DNA of 64,000 bases from Gordonia heveisoli (lineage in GTDB: Bacteria > Actinomycetota > Actinomycetes > Mycobacteriales > Mycobacteriaceae). Numbering within the stretch: position 1 is the stretch's first letter; the number at the start of each line of letters is the position of its first letter. Positions 9,581 through 17,705 of the stretch are shown in pieces. The notes under the pieces are model-generated. The model did no database searches, was not told where the DNA came from, and saw only the letters and a list, made by a program, of their open reading frames with translations. Made by a program: the position numbers and the translations under genes. The stretch lies in NCBI RefSeq assembly GCF_030315745.1, contig NZ_JASXSH010000012.1:92914-156913 (forward strand). The letters run 5' to 3'.

Positions 9581-10186
9581 ATGACGACGACCAGCAACCG
9601 CCCATACAACGGACTCGACACCGACGCGCGTATCGCACAGCGTCGGCAACGGTTGCTGGATACCGGCCTCGACATCCTCGGCAACCCGCTCGGCGACGAC
9701 GAACTGACCCTGCGGACCATCTGCGGTCGCGCCCAGCTCGCCCAGCGCTACTTCTACGAGAGTTTCGCCGACAAGGACGTCTTCGCGGCCGCCGTCTACG
9801 ACTGGGCGCTGACCGACCTGATCGACCACATCCAGCGGGCGCTCAGCGGCGCGAGCGCATCCGACGGCCCGCGGATCGGTATCGGCGCGCTGGTGGGACG
9901 GGTGGCCGCCGACCCGCGCGTCGGCCAGCTGCTGTTCAGTCCCCATCAGGTCAACTCCGTCGTGGTGGCCAAACGTTTCGAGTCGACGTCGACCTTCGTG
10001 AACTTGTTCAGCGCGGTGACCAGCCCGACCGTCGGCGGCGACGGCAAACCGCCGTTGGCCGCGCATTTCGTCGTCGGCGGCGTCGCGCAGTCCATCGCCG
10101 CCTGGCTCAACGGCGAGGTGTCGGTGACCACGGACGAGCTCGTGGACGAACTGGTCACGATGCTCGCCCGGCAACGCGTCGGCTGA
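9581..10186 (+). CDS. TetR family regulator (divergent to MFS exporter)
   Basis: 201 residues. The N-terminal helix-turn-helix spans about residues 15-60 (TLRTICGRAQLAQRYFYESF, ending in the typical YFYxxFxxKD sequence). The remaining helical domain would bind the inducing ligand. The divergent layout with the DHA2 exporter and the palindrome at 9469-9490 suggests it represses the exporter and itself. The downstream HAD gene is 33 bases away but has its own -10 box. Confidence 0.85.
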   Translation: MTTTSNRPYNGLDTDARIAQRRQRLLDTGLDILGNPLGDDELTLRTICGRAQLAQRYFYESFADKDVFAAAVYDWALTDLIDHIQRALSGASASDGPRIGIGALVGRVAADPRVGQLLFSPHQVNSVVVAKRFESTSTFVNLFSAVTSPTVGGDGKPPLAAHFVVGGVAQSIAAWLNGEVSVTTDELVDELVTMLARQRVG

Positions 10187-10207
10187 CCATCTGCCGGCGG
10201 TCGCGAC

Positions 10208-10213
10208 TATCCT
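10208..10213 (+). promoter_or_regulatory. -10 box TATCCT, leaderless promoter
   Basis: TATCCT ends 6 bases before GTG 10220. A CTGACC -35-like sequence at 10183-10188 lies 19 bases upstream of it. Confidence 0.5.
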
Positions 10214-10219
10214 TGCCGC

Positions 10220-10921
10220 GTGGCCGCTTTCGACGACGTTCGAGTCCTCGCCTTCGACACCTTCGGTACCGTCACTGACTGGTTCACCGGAATCACCACC
10301 GCGGTCAGCAATGCGGCGCCGACCGTCGACGCCGCCGCCTTCACCCGCGCCTGGCGCACCCGCTACGCCCCGATCATGGGACGGGTCGAAGCAGGTGCGC
10401 TGCCCTGGCGGGGCCTCGACGATCTGCAGACCGAGACCCTGCACGACGTCGCCACCGAATTCGGGATCGTCATCGACGACGCCACTGCCACCCGTCTCGT
10501 CCGCGCGTGGCGCACCATTCCGGGCTGGCCCGACGCCGTCCCCGGACTGGCCCGCCTTCGCGAGCGTTACACCATCTGCGCATTGAGCAACGGCAGTGTC
10601 GCCCTACTGACCGAGATGGCCAGGCACAACCACTTCGGCTGGGATTTCATCGGCGGCTCAGACCTGTGGCACCACTACAAGCCGGCTCGCGAAACCTATT
10701 GCGGCCTGGCCACACTCATGGAATGCGAACCGTCGGAGGTGATGATGGTCGCGACCCACCAGAGTGACCTCGACGCCGCCCGCGGCTTCGGGTTGCGCAC
10801 CGCCTTCATCGAACGCCCCGACGAGTGGGGCGGGGCACCGAAGGATGATTCCGGGTCGCCGCACAACGACGTCCACGCCCGGGACCTCATCGATCTCGCC
10901 GAGCGACTCGACGCGCCCTAA
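10220..10921 (+). CDS. Haloacid dehalogenase type II-like HAD hydrolase
   Basis: A 233-residue HAD-superfamily protein. The nucleophile D13 lies in LAFDTFGTVTD (motif I), ALSNGS is motif II near residue 120, HHYKPARETY is motif III, and the end of the fold has MMVATHQSDLDAARGFG, where the last acidic motif is partly changed. The family includes 2-haloacid dehalogenases and phosphatases; the Thr-Phe-Gly-Thr spacing fits type II haloacid dehalogenases (dechlorination of 2-haloalkanoic acids). Activity is inferred only. It overlaps the convergent crotonase gene by 4 bases. Confidence 0.8.
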   Translation: MAAFDDVRVLAFDTFGTVTDWFTGITTAVSNAAPTVDAAAFTRAWRTRYAPIMGRVEAGALPWRGLDDLQTETLHDVATEFGIVIDDATATRLVRAWRTIPGWPDAVPGLARLRERYTICALSNGSVALLTEMARHNHFGWDFIGGSDLWHHYKPARETYCGLATLMECEPSEVMMVATHQSDLDAARGFGLRTAFIERPDEWGGAPKDDSGSPHNDVHARDLIDLAERLDAP

Positions 10922-11691
10922 CGGTCGCCGCGCTCCGCGGCGCCGTGCCTCCCAGCACCCGACGCGAAGCGAGCAGCCCCGGAGATTGCATCGGCGGCAA
11001 GGGATTCCATCCCATGAGCGAACTCGTTGCGCAGCGCATCAGCCTCGTCGAAGTCGTCCTGCTCGAGTGCAGACAGGCGATCATGCCGCAGACAGGTCTG
11101 CGGCAGCGCGGCCAGTTCATGGGCGAGCGCAACCGCAGCTGTCAGCGACTCACCTTTGGGCACAACACGATTGACCAGACCCATGGCCAGCGCCTCGGTG
11201 GCCTCGACGGCGCGGCCGGTGAGGATCAGATCGAGCGCCCGGCTGCGTCCGATGAGGCGGGGCAGGCGCACCGTCCCGCCGTCGATCAACGGCACCCCCC
11301 ATCGCCGGCAGAACACACCGAGCACGGCATCGGCGTCGGCGACCCGGAGGTCGGCCCACAGGGCCAGTTCCAATCCGCCCGCGACCGCGTGACCCGAGAT
11401 CGCCGCGATCACCGGCTTGCCCAGCTTCATTCGCGACACCCCCATCGGCGCATCCCCGTCCGGCGCGACACGATTGCCCCGCCCCGCGGCGATCGCCGTC
11501 AGATCGGCGCCCGAACAGAAGGTGCCACCTTCGCCGTAGAGCACCGCGACAGACTGCGCGGGGTCGGCGTCGAAGTCTCGGAAGGCCGTGGCCAGGGCGT
11601 CCGCGGTGTCGCGGTCGACGGCATTGCGCACCGTCGGCCGGTCGATCCCGACGATGGTCACCGGACCGTCGACTCTCACCGTGACTGTCAT
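10918..11691 (-). CDS. Crotonase / enoyl-CoA hydratase-like protein
   Basis: 257 residues with the crotonase fold. The oxyanion-hole segments are GTFCSGADL near 60-68 and ISGHAVAGGLELALWADLR near 97-115. The first catalytic Glu is kept in GGLEL. By alignment with rat enoyl-CoA hydratase the second (Glu164) position is Cys in LGVFCRRWG, so simple hydration of enoyl-CoA is doubtful. The protein may be an isomerase-like or non-hydratase member. No fatty-acid genes are adjacent; the neighbours are a convergent HAD gene and a repeat element upstream. Confidence 0.82.
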   Translation of the reverse strand: MTVTVRVDGPVTIVGIDRPTVRNAVDRDTADALATAFRDFDADPAQSVAVLYGEGGTFCSGADLTAIAAGRGNRVAPDGDAPMGVSRMKLGKPVIAAISGHAVAGGLELALWADLRVADADAVLGVFCRRWGVPLIDGGTVRLPRLIGRSRALDLILTGRAVEATEALAMGLVNRVVPKGESLTAAVALAHELAALPQTCLRHDRLSALEQDDFDEADALRNEFAHGMESLAADAISGAARFASGAGRHGAAERGDR

Positions 11692-11711
11692 GGGCGCGAC
11701 GATACGCCGCC

Positions 11712-11785
11712 GAAACTAGGGGACAAACGTTCTTCCCCGACGTTCCGCACGTTCCCCAGTTGCAACCCACGGACGAACACGAAAC
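11712..11785 (+). repeat. Composite palindromic repeat, copy A (degenerate hairpin)
   Basis: Copy A holds a decayed hairpin (GGGGACAAACGTTCTTCCCC core), a 33-base linker ending in CAACCCACGGACGAAC, and a GAAA start of a second hairpin. The linker is nearly the same as in copies B and C, 1.9-2.1 kb away, and in the same orientation. It lies between the start of the crotonase gene and the promoter of the TetR gene. Confidence 0.75.
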
Positions 11786-11827
11786 CCGAGGAGGAACGCC
11801 CCCCAGACGGCGATCACCTCAACTAGA

Positions 11828-11850
11828 TGACAAGTGTCAGTTAATTGACA
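11828..11850. promoter_or_regulatory. Overlapping palindromes, candidate TetR operator
   Basis: TGACAAGTGTCA (11828-11839) and TGTCAGTTAATTGACA (11835-11850) are two inverted repeats sharing the TGTCA half-site. They lie 39 bases before the TetR start and include a TTGACA hexamer, so a repressor bound here would block RNA polymerase. The likely -10 box is TAATCT (11876-11881), 7 bases before GTG 11889. Confidence 0.5.
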
Positions 11851-11888
11851 GTTGCGCTATAAGTGAACCAGCTCATAATCTTTCTGGC

Positions 11889-12464
11889 GTGGTAGAAGCC
11901 GTGCGGACCAGCCCCGACCGACGCGTACGCCGGTCGCGCGCAGCGCTGTTCGCCGCGGCGATCGACCTGGTGTCCGAACGCCGGACCACCGCGATCTCCT
12001 TGACCGAGATCGCCGCGGCCGCCGACGTGAGCCGTCAGGCGGTGTACACACACTTCGACGATCGGGATGCGTTGATCGTCGAGGCCGGTATCGACCTGCT
12101 CGAACGCGACCTGTTTCCACTGTTGAGCGAATGCGCCGAACACGCCTGGCGCGAGATGGTCGTGCTGGCAACCCGACACCTCGCGCAGCATCGGCAGTAC
12201 TACCGCGCGCTGGGCACCGGCGCCTGCGCATACCCGGCCAAGCAGGCGGTCCTGGCGGCACTGGACCAGATGCAGGCCCGCCGGGGCGGTCAGTTGATGG
12301 ATGGCCTGTCCGGTGATGTCGCAACCTTCGTGGTCGGCGGATGCTTCGCGCTGTTCACCCAGTGGCTCGACGACGACACACACGACCATCTCGATCCCGA
12401 GGCGATGGCAGATCGGCTACTCGGGATGGCGGGCGCAATGTTCGGTGCCCTGGGCGTCGACTGA
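11889..12464 (+). CDS. TetR family regulator beside secreted esterase
   Basis: 191 residues. The helix-turn-helix spans about 15-55 (ISLTEIAAAADVSRQAVYTHF followed by DDRDAL). The C-terminal ligand domain has no recognisable subfamily mark. GTG 11889 sits 7 bases after TAATCT; GTG 11901 is an in-frame alternative. The tandem palindrome at 11828-11850 suggests autoregulation. The esterase gene follows 62 bases downstream on the same strand and is a likely co-regulated target. The pair is flanked on both sides by copies of the same repeat. Confidence 0.85.
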   Translation: MVEAVRTSPDRRVRRSRAALFAAAIDLVSERRTTAISLTEIAAAADVSRQAVYTHFDDRDALIVEAGIDLLERDLFPLLSECAEHAWREMVVLATRHLAQHRQYYRALGTGACAYPAKQAVLAALDQMQARRGGQLMDGLSGDVATFVVGGCFALFTQWLDDDTHDHLDPEAMADRLLGMAGAMFGALGVD

Positions 12465-12526
12465 TCGTCGGCGTCCGATCCGCGCCGAAAGACCGGCGCA
12501 CACCACCCCTATCGAGGAGGAAACCC

Positions 12527-13573
12527 TTGTTCCGACGTTCCGCCCTGCGCATTTTCGGCCCGGTGGCCGTCGCGGTGATGGCCGCGATGACCATCGGCGC
12601 CACCGCTGCCGCGACACCATCCAGCCCGGACAACTCGTTGGCGCCGGTCCCGTCGTCGGGGTGCAAGACGAGCACTGCGGCTCCCGGTCACTCGATCCAC
12701 CCGTTCTCGGCGGTGGGCCGCAGCGGCGACTATCTTCTGGAGGTCCCGCGGGTCGCGCCGCGGACGCCGGTGCCGGTGGTGTTCGACGTGCACGGCTATC
12801 TCCAGCCGGGCGTGATCCAGAGTTCGTGGAGCCAGATGGCCGACTACGGCGCTCGCCACGGTTTCGCCGTCGTGACGCCGGAAACCCATGTGCTGCCGCC
12901 AAAATGGGATATCGGTGAGCACGGTCGGGACATCGGCTTCTTTGCTGCGCTGCTCGATCATGTCGAGAAGACGCTCTGTGTCGACAAGCGTCGGGTCTAC
13001 ATGACCGGCCTGTCGATGGGCGGCTTCACCAGCTCGTCGGTCGCCTGCCAGCTCGCCGACCGGTTCGCCGCCGTAGCCCCCGTCGCCGGCCTGCAGAACT
13101 ACACCTGGTGCAAGCCGTCGCGCCATGTCCCGGTCATTGCCTTCCACGGCACCGGCGACGAAATCCTGCCTTACAGTGGCGGAATCGGCCCGCGCGGCAA
13201 GTACCTACCCGCCCTCGACGGATCGCTCCGGACAGCGGGCCAGGAACAGGCCGACAGCCGCACGTACCCGAAGTACTTCCCGAGCCGCAGCAGCATCCCC
13301 AACCAGACCGCGGCCTGGGCCGCTCGTAACGGATGCGCCGCCACGCCCACCACCCGCAAGGTCACCCGCGACGTCTCGCGGACCGTCTACCGTTGCGCCG
13401 CAGACAGTTCCGTCGAGCTGTACACCGTTTTCGGGGGCGGCCACAACTGGCCCGGCGGCGACCCGACACTGGCCGTCACGCCGATCACCGGCCCCATCAC
13501 CTCGTCGGTCAGCGCCACCGCGATCATCTGGGACTTCTTCCGAAAGCACCCGCTGACCGGGCCGGTTCGCTGA
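12527..13573 (+). CDS. Secreted PHB-depolymerase/feruloyl-esterase-like hydrolase
   Basis: 348 residues. The TTG at 12527 is chosen because GAGGAGG lies 6 bases before it and the sequence starts at once with a signal peptide (FRRSALRIFGPVAVAVMAAM, cut near residue 27). The body is an alpha/beta hydrolase of the esterase PHB-depolymerase (LpqC-like) family: nucleophile elbow GLSMGG, acid in FHGTGDEILPY, and His in GGGHNWPGG. Several cysteines suit an extracytoplasmic enzyme. It probably cleaves polyester or acyl-ester substrates outside the cell. A 16-bp hairpin of repeat copy B follows 29 bases after the stop. Confidence 0.85.
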   Translation: MFRRSALRIFGPVAVAVMAAMTIGATAAATPSSPDNSLAPVPSSGCKTSTAAPGHSIHPFSAVGRSGDYLLEVPRVAPRTPVPVVFDVHGYLQPGVIQSSWSQMADYGARHGFAVVTPETHVLPPKWDIGEHGRDIGFFAALLDHVEKTLCVDKRRVYMTGLSMGGFTSSSVACQLADRFAAVAPVAGLQNYTWCKPSRHVPVIAFHGTGDEILPYSGGIGPRGKYLPALDGSLRTAGQEQADSRTYPKYFPSRSSIPNQTAAWAARNGCAATPTTRKVTRDVSRTVYRCAADSSVELYTVFGGGHNWPGGDPTLAVTPITGPITSSVSATAIIWDFFRKHPLTGPVR

Positions 13574-13602
13574 GGTAGGCACTCGTCGCGGTAGCGACCC
13601 AC

Positions 13603-13690
13603 GAAAGTCGGGGACGAATGATTCGTCCCCGACTTTCTGCATCTCCCCGAGTTGCAACCCACGGACGAACCCGAAAGTCGGGGACGAACG
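13603..13690 (+). repeat. Composite palindromic repeat, copy B (perfect 16-bp hairpin)
   Basis: A perfect 16-bp stem (GAAAGTCGGGGACGAA and its complement, 13603-13637) with loop TGA is followed by a 33-base linker ending CAACCCACGGACGAAC (13638-13670) and by the 5' arm of a second hairpin (GAAAGTCGGGGACGAACG, 13673-13690) without its partner. Confidence 0.85.
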
Positions 13691-13754
13691 TCGCTTCATG
13701 GCGGCGGGGCGGTCGGGGTGTACGACGACCCGGCACCACGCAGCCACGTTCCCC

Positions 13755-13857
13755 GAAGGTCGGCGATGAACACTCTTCCCCGACTTCCCGCACATCCCCT
13801 AGCTACAACCCACGGACGAACGGAAAAGTAGGGGACGAATCTTCGTCCCCTACTTTC
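13755..13857 (+). repeat. Composite palindromic repeat, copy C
   Basis: A degenerate first hairpin (13755-13787) leads into the linker ending CAACCCACGGACGAAC (13821) and a perfect 15-bp hairpin AAAGTAGGGGACGAA with its complement (13825-13856), loop TC. Relative to copy B the stem carries a matched change (GTCGGGG/CCCCGAC to GTAGGGG/CCCCTAC), so the pairing is kept. Confidence 0.85.
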
Positions 13858-13897
13858 GGTAGGTCCGGCCCGCAGAAGGGCCGCCCGCAGAAACGAG

Positions 13898-13933
13898 GAG
13901 GCCCTGGCCTGCGTTTCCGCAGGCCAGGGCCTC
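13898..13933 (-). terminator. tRNA-Pro terminator
   Basis: A 16-bp perfect stem (GAGGCCCTGGCCTGCG and complement) with a 4-base loop lies 22 bases beyond the 3' end of the tRNA. On the minus strand it is followed by CTCGTTTCT. Confidence 0.7.
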
Positions 13934-13954
13934 TACTGCTTCTCAACCAAAGCG

Positions 13955-14028
<74 letters not shown>

Positions 14029-14247
14029 TGTGTAGCCTGCGATAGCTTACCCCCGACGACCGCCGACTACTAAATCGGCTGCTCAGAGGCACGCAATCGG
14101 GTGGATCTGCACTGCCGGCCAGAACCGGTGTCGGCGGCCGCGGCCAGCGAAATCATCCTTTTCGGACGATTCCACACCCTGACGTATGGGCGACGATGAG
14201 GACGCTACGCCCGTCCGGAGTGGAAGCTTCCTTCGAAAGGACCCCCC

Positions 14248-14670
14248 ATGAGCAACCCATACAGTGCGCAGGCGGAGTCCTCCGCCAAACAGGGATTCGC
14301 GTTCGGCATCTCGATCGTCGCGGCGGCCTTACTGTTCGTCGCGAGCCTCATCGCGTTGTTCCAGGGCATCTCGGCCATCGCCAAGGACAAACTGTTTGTC
14401 GCCACGCCCGACTATGTCTTCCAGTTCGACCTCACCACCTGGGGCTGGATCCATCTGGTCCTTGGCATCATCGGCCTGCTCGTCGCGGGCGGCCTAGCCT
14501 TCGGAGCCGGCTGGGCACGCGTCTCGGCGATCATCATCGCCTCGATCTCGATCATCGCGCAGTTCCTGTGGCTGCCCTACTACCCGTGGTGGGCGATCCT
14601 GATCATCGCGATCGATCTGATCGTCATCTGGGCGGTGGCCACCTGGCAGCCCAACGACCTCACCTCCTGA
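14248..14670 (+). CDS. DUF7144-type four-helix membrane protein
   Basis: A 140-residue protein with four predicted membrane helices (about 18-42, 68-88, 92-110 and 115-130) joined by short loops, including the conserved-looking TWGWIHLVLGIIGLL. The pattern matches a small actinobacterial membrane-protein family (DUF7144 by my recognition) of unknown function. A GAAAGGA sequence lies 6 bases before ATG 14248. The gene stands alone; a strong hairpin follows it. Confidence 0.75.
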   Translation: MSNPYSAQAESSAKQGFAFGISIVAAALLFVASLIALFQGISAIAKDKLFVATPDYVFQFDLTTWGWIHLVLGIIGLLVAGGLAFGAGWARVSAIIIASISIIAQFLWLPYYPWWAILIIAIDLIVIWAVATWQPNDLTS

Positions 14671-14680
14671 TCGACCAGTC

Positions 14681-14715
14681 CGCCCCCCGACCGCCAACAA
14701 GGCGGACGGGGGGCG
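14681..14715. terminator. Bidirectional hairpin terminator
   Basis: CGCCCCCCGACCGCC and its near-complement GGCGGACGGGGGGCG surround AACAA, between the ends of the membrane-protein gene and the convergent M20 peptidase gene. Confidence 0.65.
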
Positions 14716-14734
14716 GGTGTATGTCTGCCGACGC

Positions 14735-16093
14735 TCAGCCCTGCCGGAATCGCCGGGCGTAGTCGCGCAGGAAGAGCGCTTCGACGAGGGCCATATGTTC
14801 GATCTCCGTCGGATCGACGCTCTCGTTGGGGGCATGTATCAAGCACTGCGGTTCCTCGACGCCCATCAACATGATCTCCGCGTCGGCGAAGGTGCTCTGG
14901 AAGACGTTGCACAGCGGGATCGACCCGCCCTGCCCTTGTAGCAGTACGTCGGTGCCGTATGCGGTCTGCATCGAATCGACGAGGGTGTCGTAGCCGATGC
15001 CCTCGGTCGAACCGACGAAGGGTGAGCCGACGGCCTCGCGGTCGAAACCGACCCGCACATTCCACGGTGCGGCCTGCTGGAGGTGGGTGATCAACGCGTC
15101 CTGCGCATACTGGGAGTCCATACCCGGTGGCACCCGAAGGTTGAGACGGGCCCGGGCGCGCGGAACGATGGACGCGGATGAGCCGACGACCGGCGGGCAG
15201 TCGATCCCGAGCACCGTCAAAGCCGGTCGTGCCCAAACCATTTCCGACACCGATCCGGAACCGACGAGATCTACTCCGTCCAGCACGGTGGCATCGGTGC
15301 GGAACTGCTGCGCCGGATAGTCGACGCCGCTCCACACCTGGGTGTTGTCCAGCCCCGCAACGGTGGTGTTGCCGTCGGCATCCCGCAGCGTGGCGAGCAT
15401 GGCGATCAGCGCCGCCAACGCGTCCGGCGCGGCACCGCCGAACATGCCGGAATGCATCGCCGATCCCAATGTTTCGACGGTGACGACCACATTCGCGATG
15501 CCACGCAGGGTGGTGGTCAGACTGGGCTTTCCGACGGCGAAATTGCCGGAATCGCAGACCAGAATGGTGTCGGCCCGCAGCAGGTCGGCATTCTTCGGGA
15601 CGAAGTCCTCCAGTCCGCCGGTACCCTGCTCCTCCGACCCCTCCCCGATGATCTTGATGTTCAGCGGGATATCGCCGGCCAATGCACGCAGCGCCGTCAG
15701 ATGCATGGCGATGTTGCCCTTGCAGTCGGCCGCACCGCGCCCATACCAGCGCCCGGACCGTTCGGTGAGTTCCCAAACAGGCGAATCCCATTCGTCATCA
15801 CCGAGCGGCGGCTGCACATCGTGATGGAAGTAGAGCAGCACGGTGGGCGCGTCGTCGGGGCCGTCGATGTGACCGGTGACCGCCTTGCTGCCGTCCGATG
15901 TCTCATGTTCGGCGGCATCGGCGACGCCCACCGCGGTGAACGCCTCCAGCAGCCAATCGACCATGCCCTGGCATTGCTCGGGTGGCGACTGCTCCGGATC
16001 ATGCACCGAGCGGAACGAAACCATCTCGGTCAGATCCGATTTCGCCTGCGGCATAAGTGTGCGTACGCGTTGCGCCAGGGCTTCGTCAGTCAT
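14735..16093 (-). CDS. M20 family dipeptidase
   Basis: 452 residues, of the carnosinase-like M20 branch. The zinc and catalytic residues are in place: H90 and D92 in YFHHDVQP, D123 in GRGAADCKGN, and E154-E155 in GEGSEEQGT. A dimerisation (lid) domain lies in the middle of the chain. It hydrolyses dipeptides or N-acyl amino acids in the cytoplasm. It is the last gene of a run (permease, small membrane protein, MFS, peptidase); the gap to the MFS gene is 37 bases. This suggests uptake or export of the substrate or product by the linked transporters. Confidence 0.88.
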   Translation of the reverse strand: MTDEALAQRVRTLMPQAKSDLTEMVSFRSVHDPEQSPPEQCQGMVDWLLEAFTAVGVADAAEHETSDGSKAVTGHIDGPDDAPTVLLYFHHDVQPPLGDDEWDSPVWELTERSGRWYGRGAADCKGNIAMHLTALRALAGDIPLNIKIIGEGSEEQGTGGLEDFVPKNADLLRADTILVCDSGNFAVGKPSLTTTLRGIANVVVTVETLGSAMHSGMFGGAAPDALAALIAMLATLRDADGNTTVAGLDNTQVWSGVDYPAQQFRTDATVLDGVDLVGSGSVSEMVWARPALTVLGIDCPPVVGSSASIVPRARARLNLRVPPGMDSQYAQDALITHLQQAAPWNVRVGFDREAVGSPFVGSTEGIGYDTLVDSMQTAYGTDVLLQGQGGSIPLCNVFQSTFADAEIMLMGVEEPQCLIHAPNESVDPTEIEHMALVEALFLRDYARRFRQG

Positions 16094-16130
16094 CTGTTCA
16101 CCTCGTCTAGAGCGGACGTCTTTCAGCTTG

Positions 16131-17705
16131 TCACGTTTGCGGTCGTGCGTGGTCGCGGTCTGCGTCAGGGTCCTCGCCGACCGGGGACGGTGCCGGCCAC
16201 AACCGCCAGACGATCAGCGCTGCGACGATGATCAGCACTGCGGTGATGAGCATCGTCTGGCCCAGTCCGCGAGAGAATGCGTCGACGACCACAGCGGTGA
16301 CCTTGGCCTGTAGGTCGGCAGGCAGGCTGCTCAGCGCATCGGCGAAGGAGGACGAGTTGACCAACGCCGCATGGGCCTGGTCGATCTCGGCCTGCGACAT
16401 CCCCGAATCCTCCACCACCCGATGCGAATCCGCGACGGTCAGACCACGAGCGAGAGCGGCCAGCACTGCCACACCCAGCGCACCGCCGACCATACTCGAC
16501 ATCTTGAACACTCCGGCCGCTGTACCCGACAGCCGCTCCGGTACATCGCCGACCGCCGTGTTGGAGACCGGTGTCGACAGCAACCCCTGCCCGCAGCCAA
16601 GGACTATCAGCGCGACGACGACGAGCCACATGGAGCTGTCGGCATGCAGCGGGAACAACGCTGCCATCCCGATCGCGAGCACCACCAGACCGACGAGTAC
16701 CGGCTTCTTGCCACCGACCCGGCTGTCCATGCGGCCACCCAGCGGGATGAGGGCGAAGATTCCCGCGGTAGCGGGCAGCATCAGCAACCCCGCGGTGACC
16801 GCACTGAATCCGCGAGCATTCTGCAACCACAACACCAGCACATAGCTCATTCCGGCGTAGGCGAGGTTCATGGTCAGGTTGGCGGTCAGCGCGCCGTCAT
16901 AGGGGCGTAGCCGGAACAGTGACAGGTCGACGAGCGGTTCACGAACCTTGCGCTCGATCATCACCCAGCCGATGCCCAGCACCACTGTCGCCACCAGCAG
17001 CCCGACGACGACCGGGCTGGTCCAGCCGGCGACCGGACCGTCGGTCAACGCGTAGAGCAATGCGAAGACCGCGAGTCCGATGGTCGTCAGTCCCAGCCAG
17101 TCGATCCGACGGCTCGCCGACGGATCGCTGGATTCCGGTGTGCTGAATCTGATCCCGACGACTGCGAGCGCGCCCAGCGGAAGATTGATCCAGAACAGCC
17201 AACTCCATCCGGGTCCGTCGGTGATGACCCCACCGATCGCCGGGGCCAGCGCCTGACCTCCCCAGGCGACGGCCTGCCAGATTCCGAATGCGGTCAGTTG
17301 GGCAGCACCACCGAACTGGACAGGTATCAGCGCGAGAGTGGCAGGCAGGATCAGTGCCGCACCGATACCCATCAGGCCACGGCCCCCGATCAACGCGGGC
17401 ACTCCCGATGCCAGTGCCGCGACGATCGAGGACAACGCGAAGACGACGATCCCGATCTGGAGAACGCGACGCTGTCCGAAGATGTCCCCGAAGCGACCCG
17501 CCGCAACCACCAGGGCACCGGCGGTGAGGCTGAAAGCGTTATTGGCCCACTGCAAACTGCTCTGATCGGCGTGCATCTCGTCGGCGACGGTCGGGGTGGC
17601 GACACCAAAGTCGGCAAAGGCCAGCCACACGAGACCGGCAGCGGTACACGTTGCGGCCAGCGAGACCCAACGTCGCGCGGAGGTGTCCATGGCCGGTTGC
17701 GTCAC
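16131..17705 (-). CDS. MFS transporter, DHA2 family
   Basis: 524 residues with about 14 membrane helices. GRFGDIFGQRRVLQIG between TM2 and TM3 is motif A, and WLAFADFGVATPTVADEM in the first helix takes the place of the usual D-x-TIVNVALP motif. The C-terminal loop between the last two helices is long and polar. ATG 17705 overlaps the stop of the upstream small gene by 4 bases, so the two are translated together. It may export an amino acid, peptide or drug; the operon context with a permease and dipeptidase favours peptide or amino-acid traffic. Confidence 0.85.
   Translation of the reverse strand: MTQPAMDTSARRWVSLAATCTAAGLVWLAFADFGVATPTVADEMHADQSSLQWANNAFSLTAGALVVAAGRFGDIFGQRRVLQIGIVVFALSSIVAALASGVPALIGGRGLMGIGAALILPATLALIPVQFGGAAQLTAFGIWQAVAWGGQALAPAIGGVITDGPGWSWLFWINLPLGALAVVGIRFSTPESSDPSASRRIDWLGLTTIGLAVFALLYALTDGPVAGWTSPVVVGLLVATVVLGIGWVMIERKVREPLVDLSLFRLRPYDGALTANLTMNLAYAGMSYVLVLWLQNARGFSAVTAGLLMLPATAGIFALIPLGGRMDSRVGGKKPVLVGLVVLAIGMAALFPLHADSSMWLVVVALIVLGCGQGLLSTPVSNTAVGDVPERLSGTAAGVFKMSSMVGGALGVAVLAALARGLTVADSHRVVEDSGMSQAEIDQAHAALVNSSSFADALSSLPADLQAKVTAVVVDAFSRGLGQTMLITAVLIIVAALIVWRLWPAPSPVGEDPDADRDHARPQT

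Larger units (their letters stand above)
13574..13954. other. Gene-free stretch holding repeat copies B and C
   Basis: These 381 bases between the esterase and tRNA-Pro have no credible gene. They hold two copies of the composite palindromic repeat and the tRNA terminator hairpin. Confidence 0.8.

Noticed and set aside
13603..13637. Copy B hairpin as a plain terminator of the esterase gene
   Set aside because: It may terminate transcription, but the same linker and hairpin recur at 11712 in front of a gene, so termination alone does not explain it.
13603..13857. Repeated hairpins considered as a CRISPR array
   Set aside because: Only two or three units with unequal spacing, no constant repeat-spacer plan and no cas genes.
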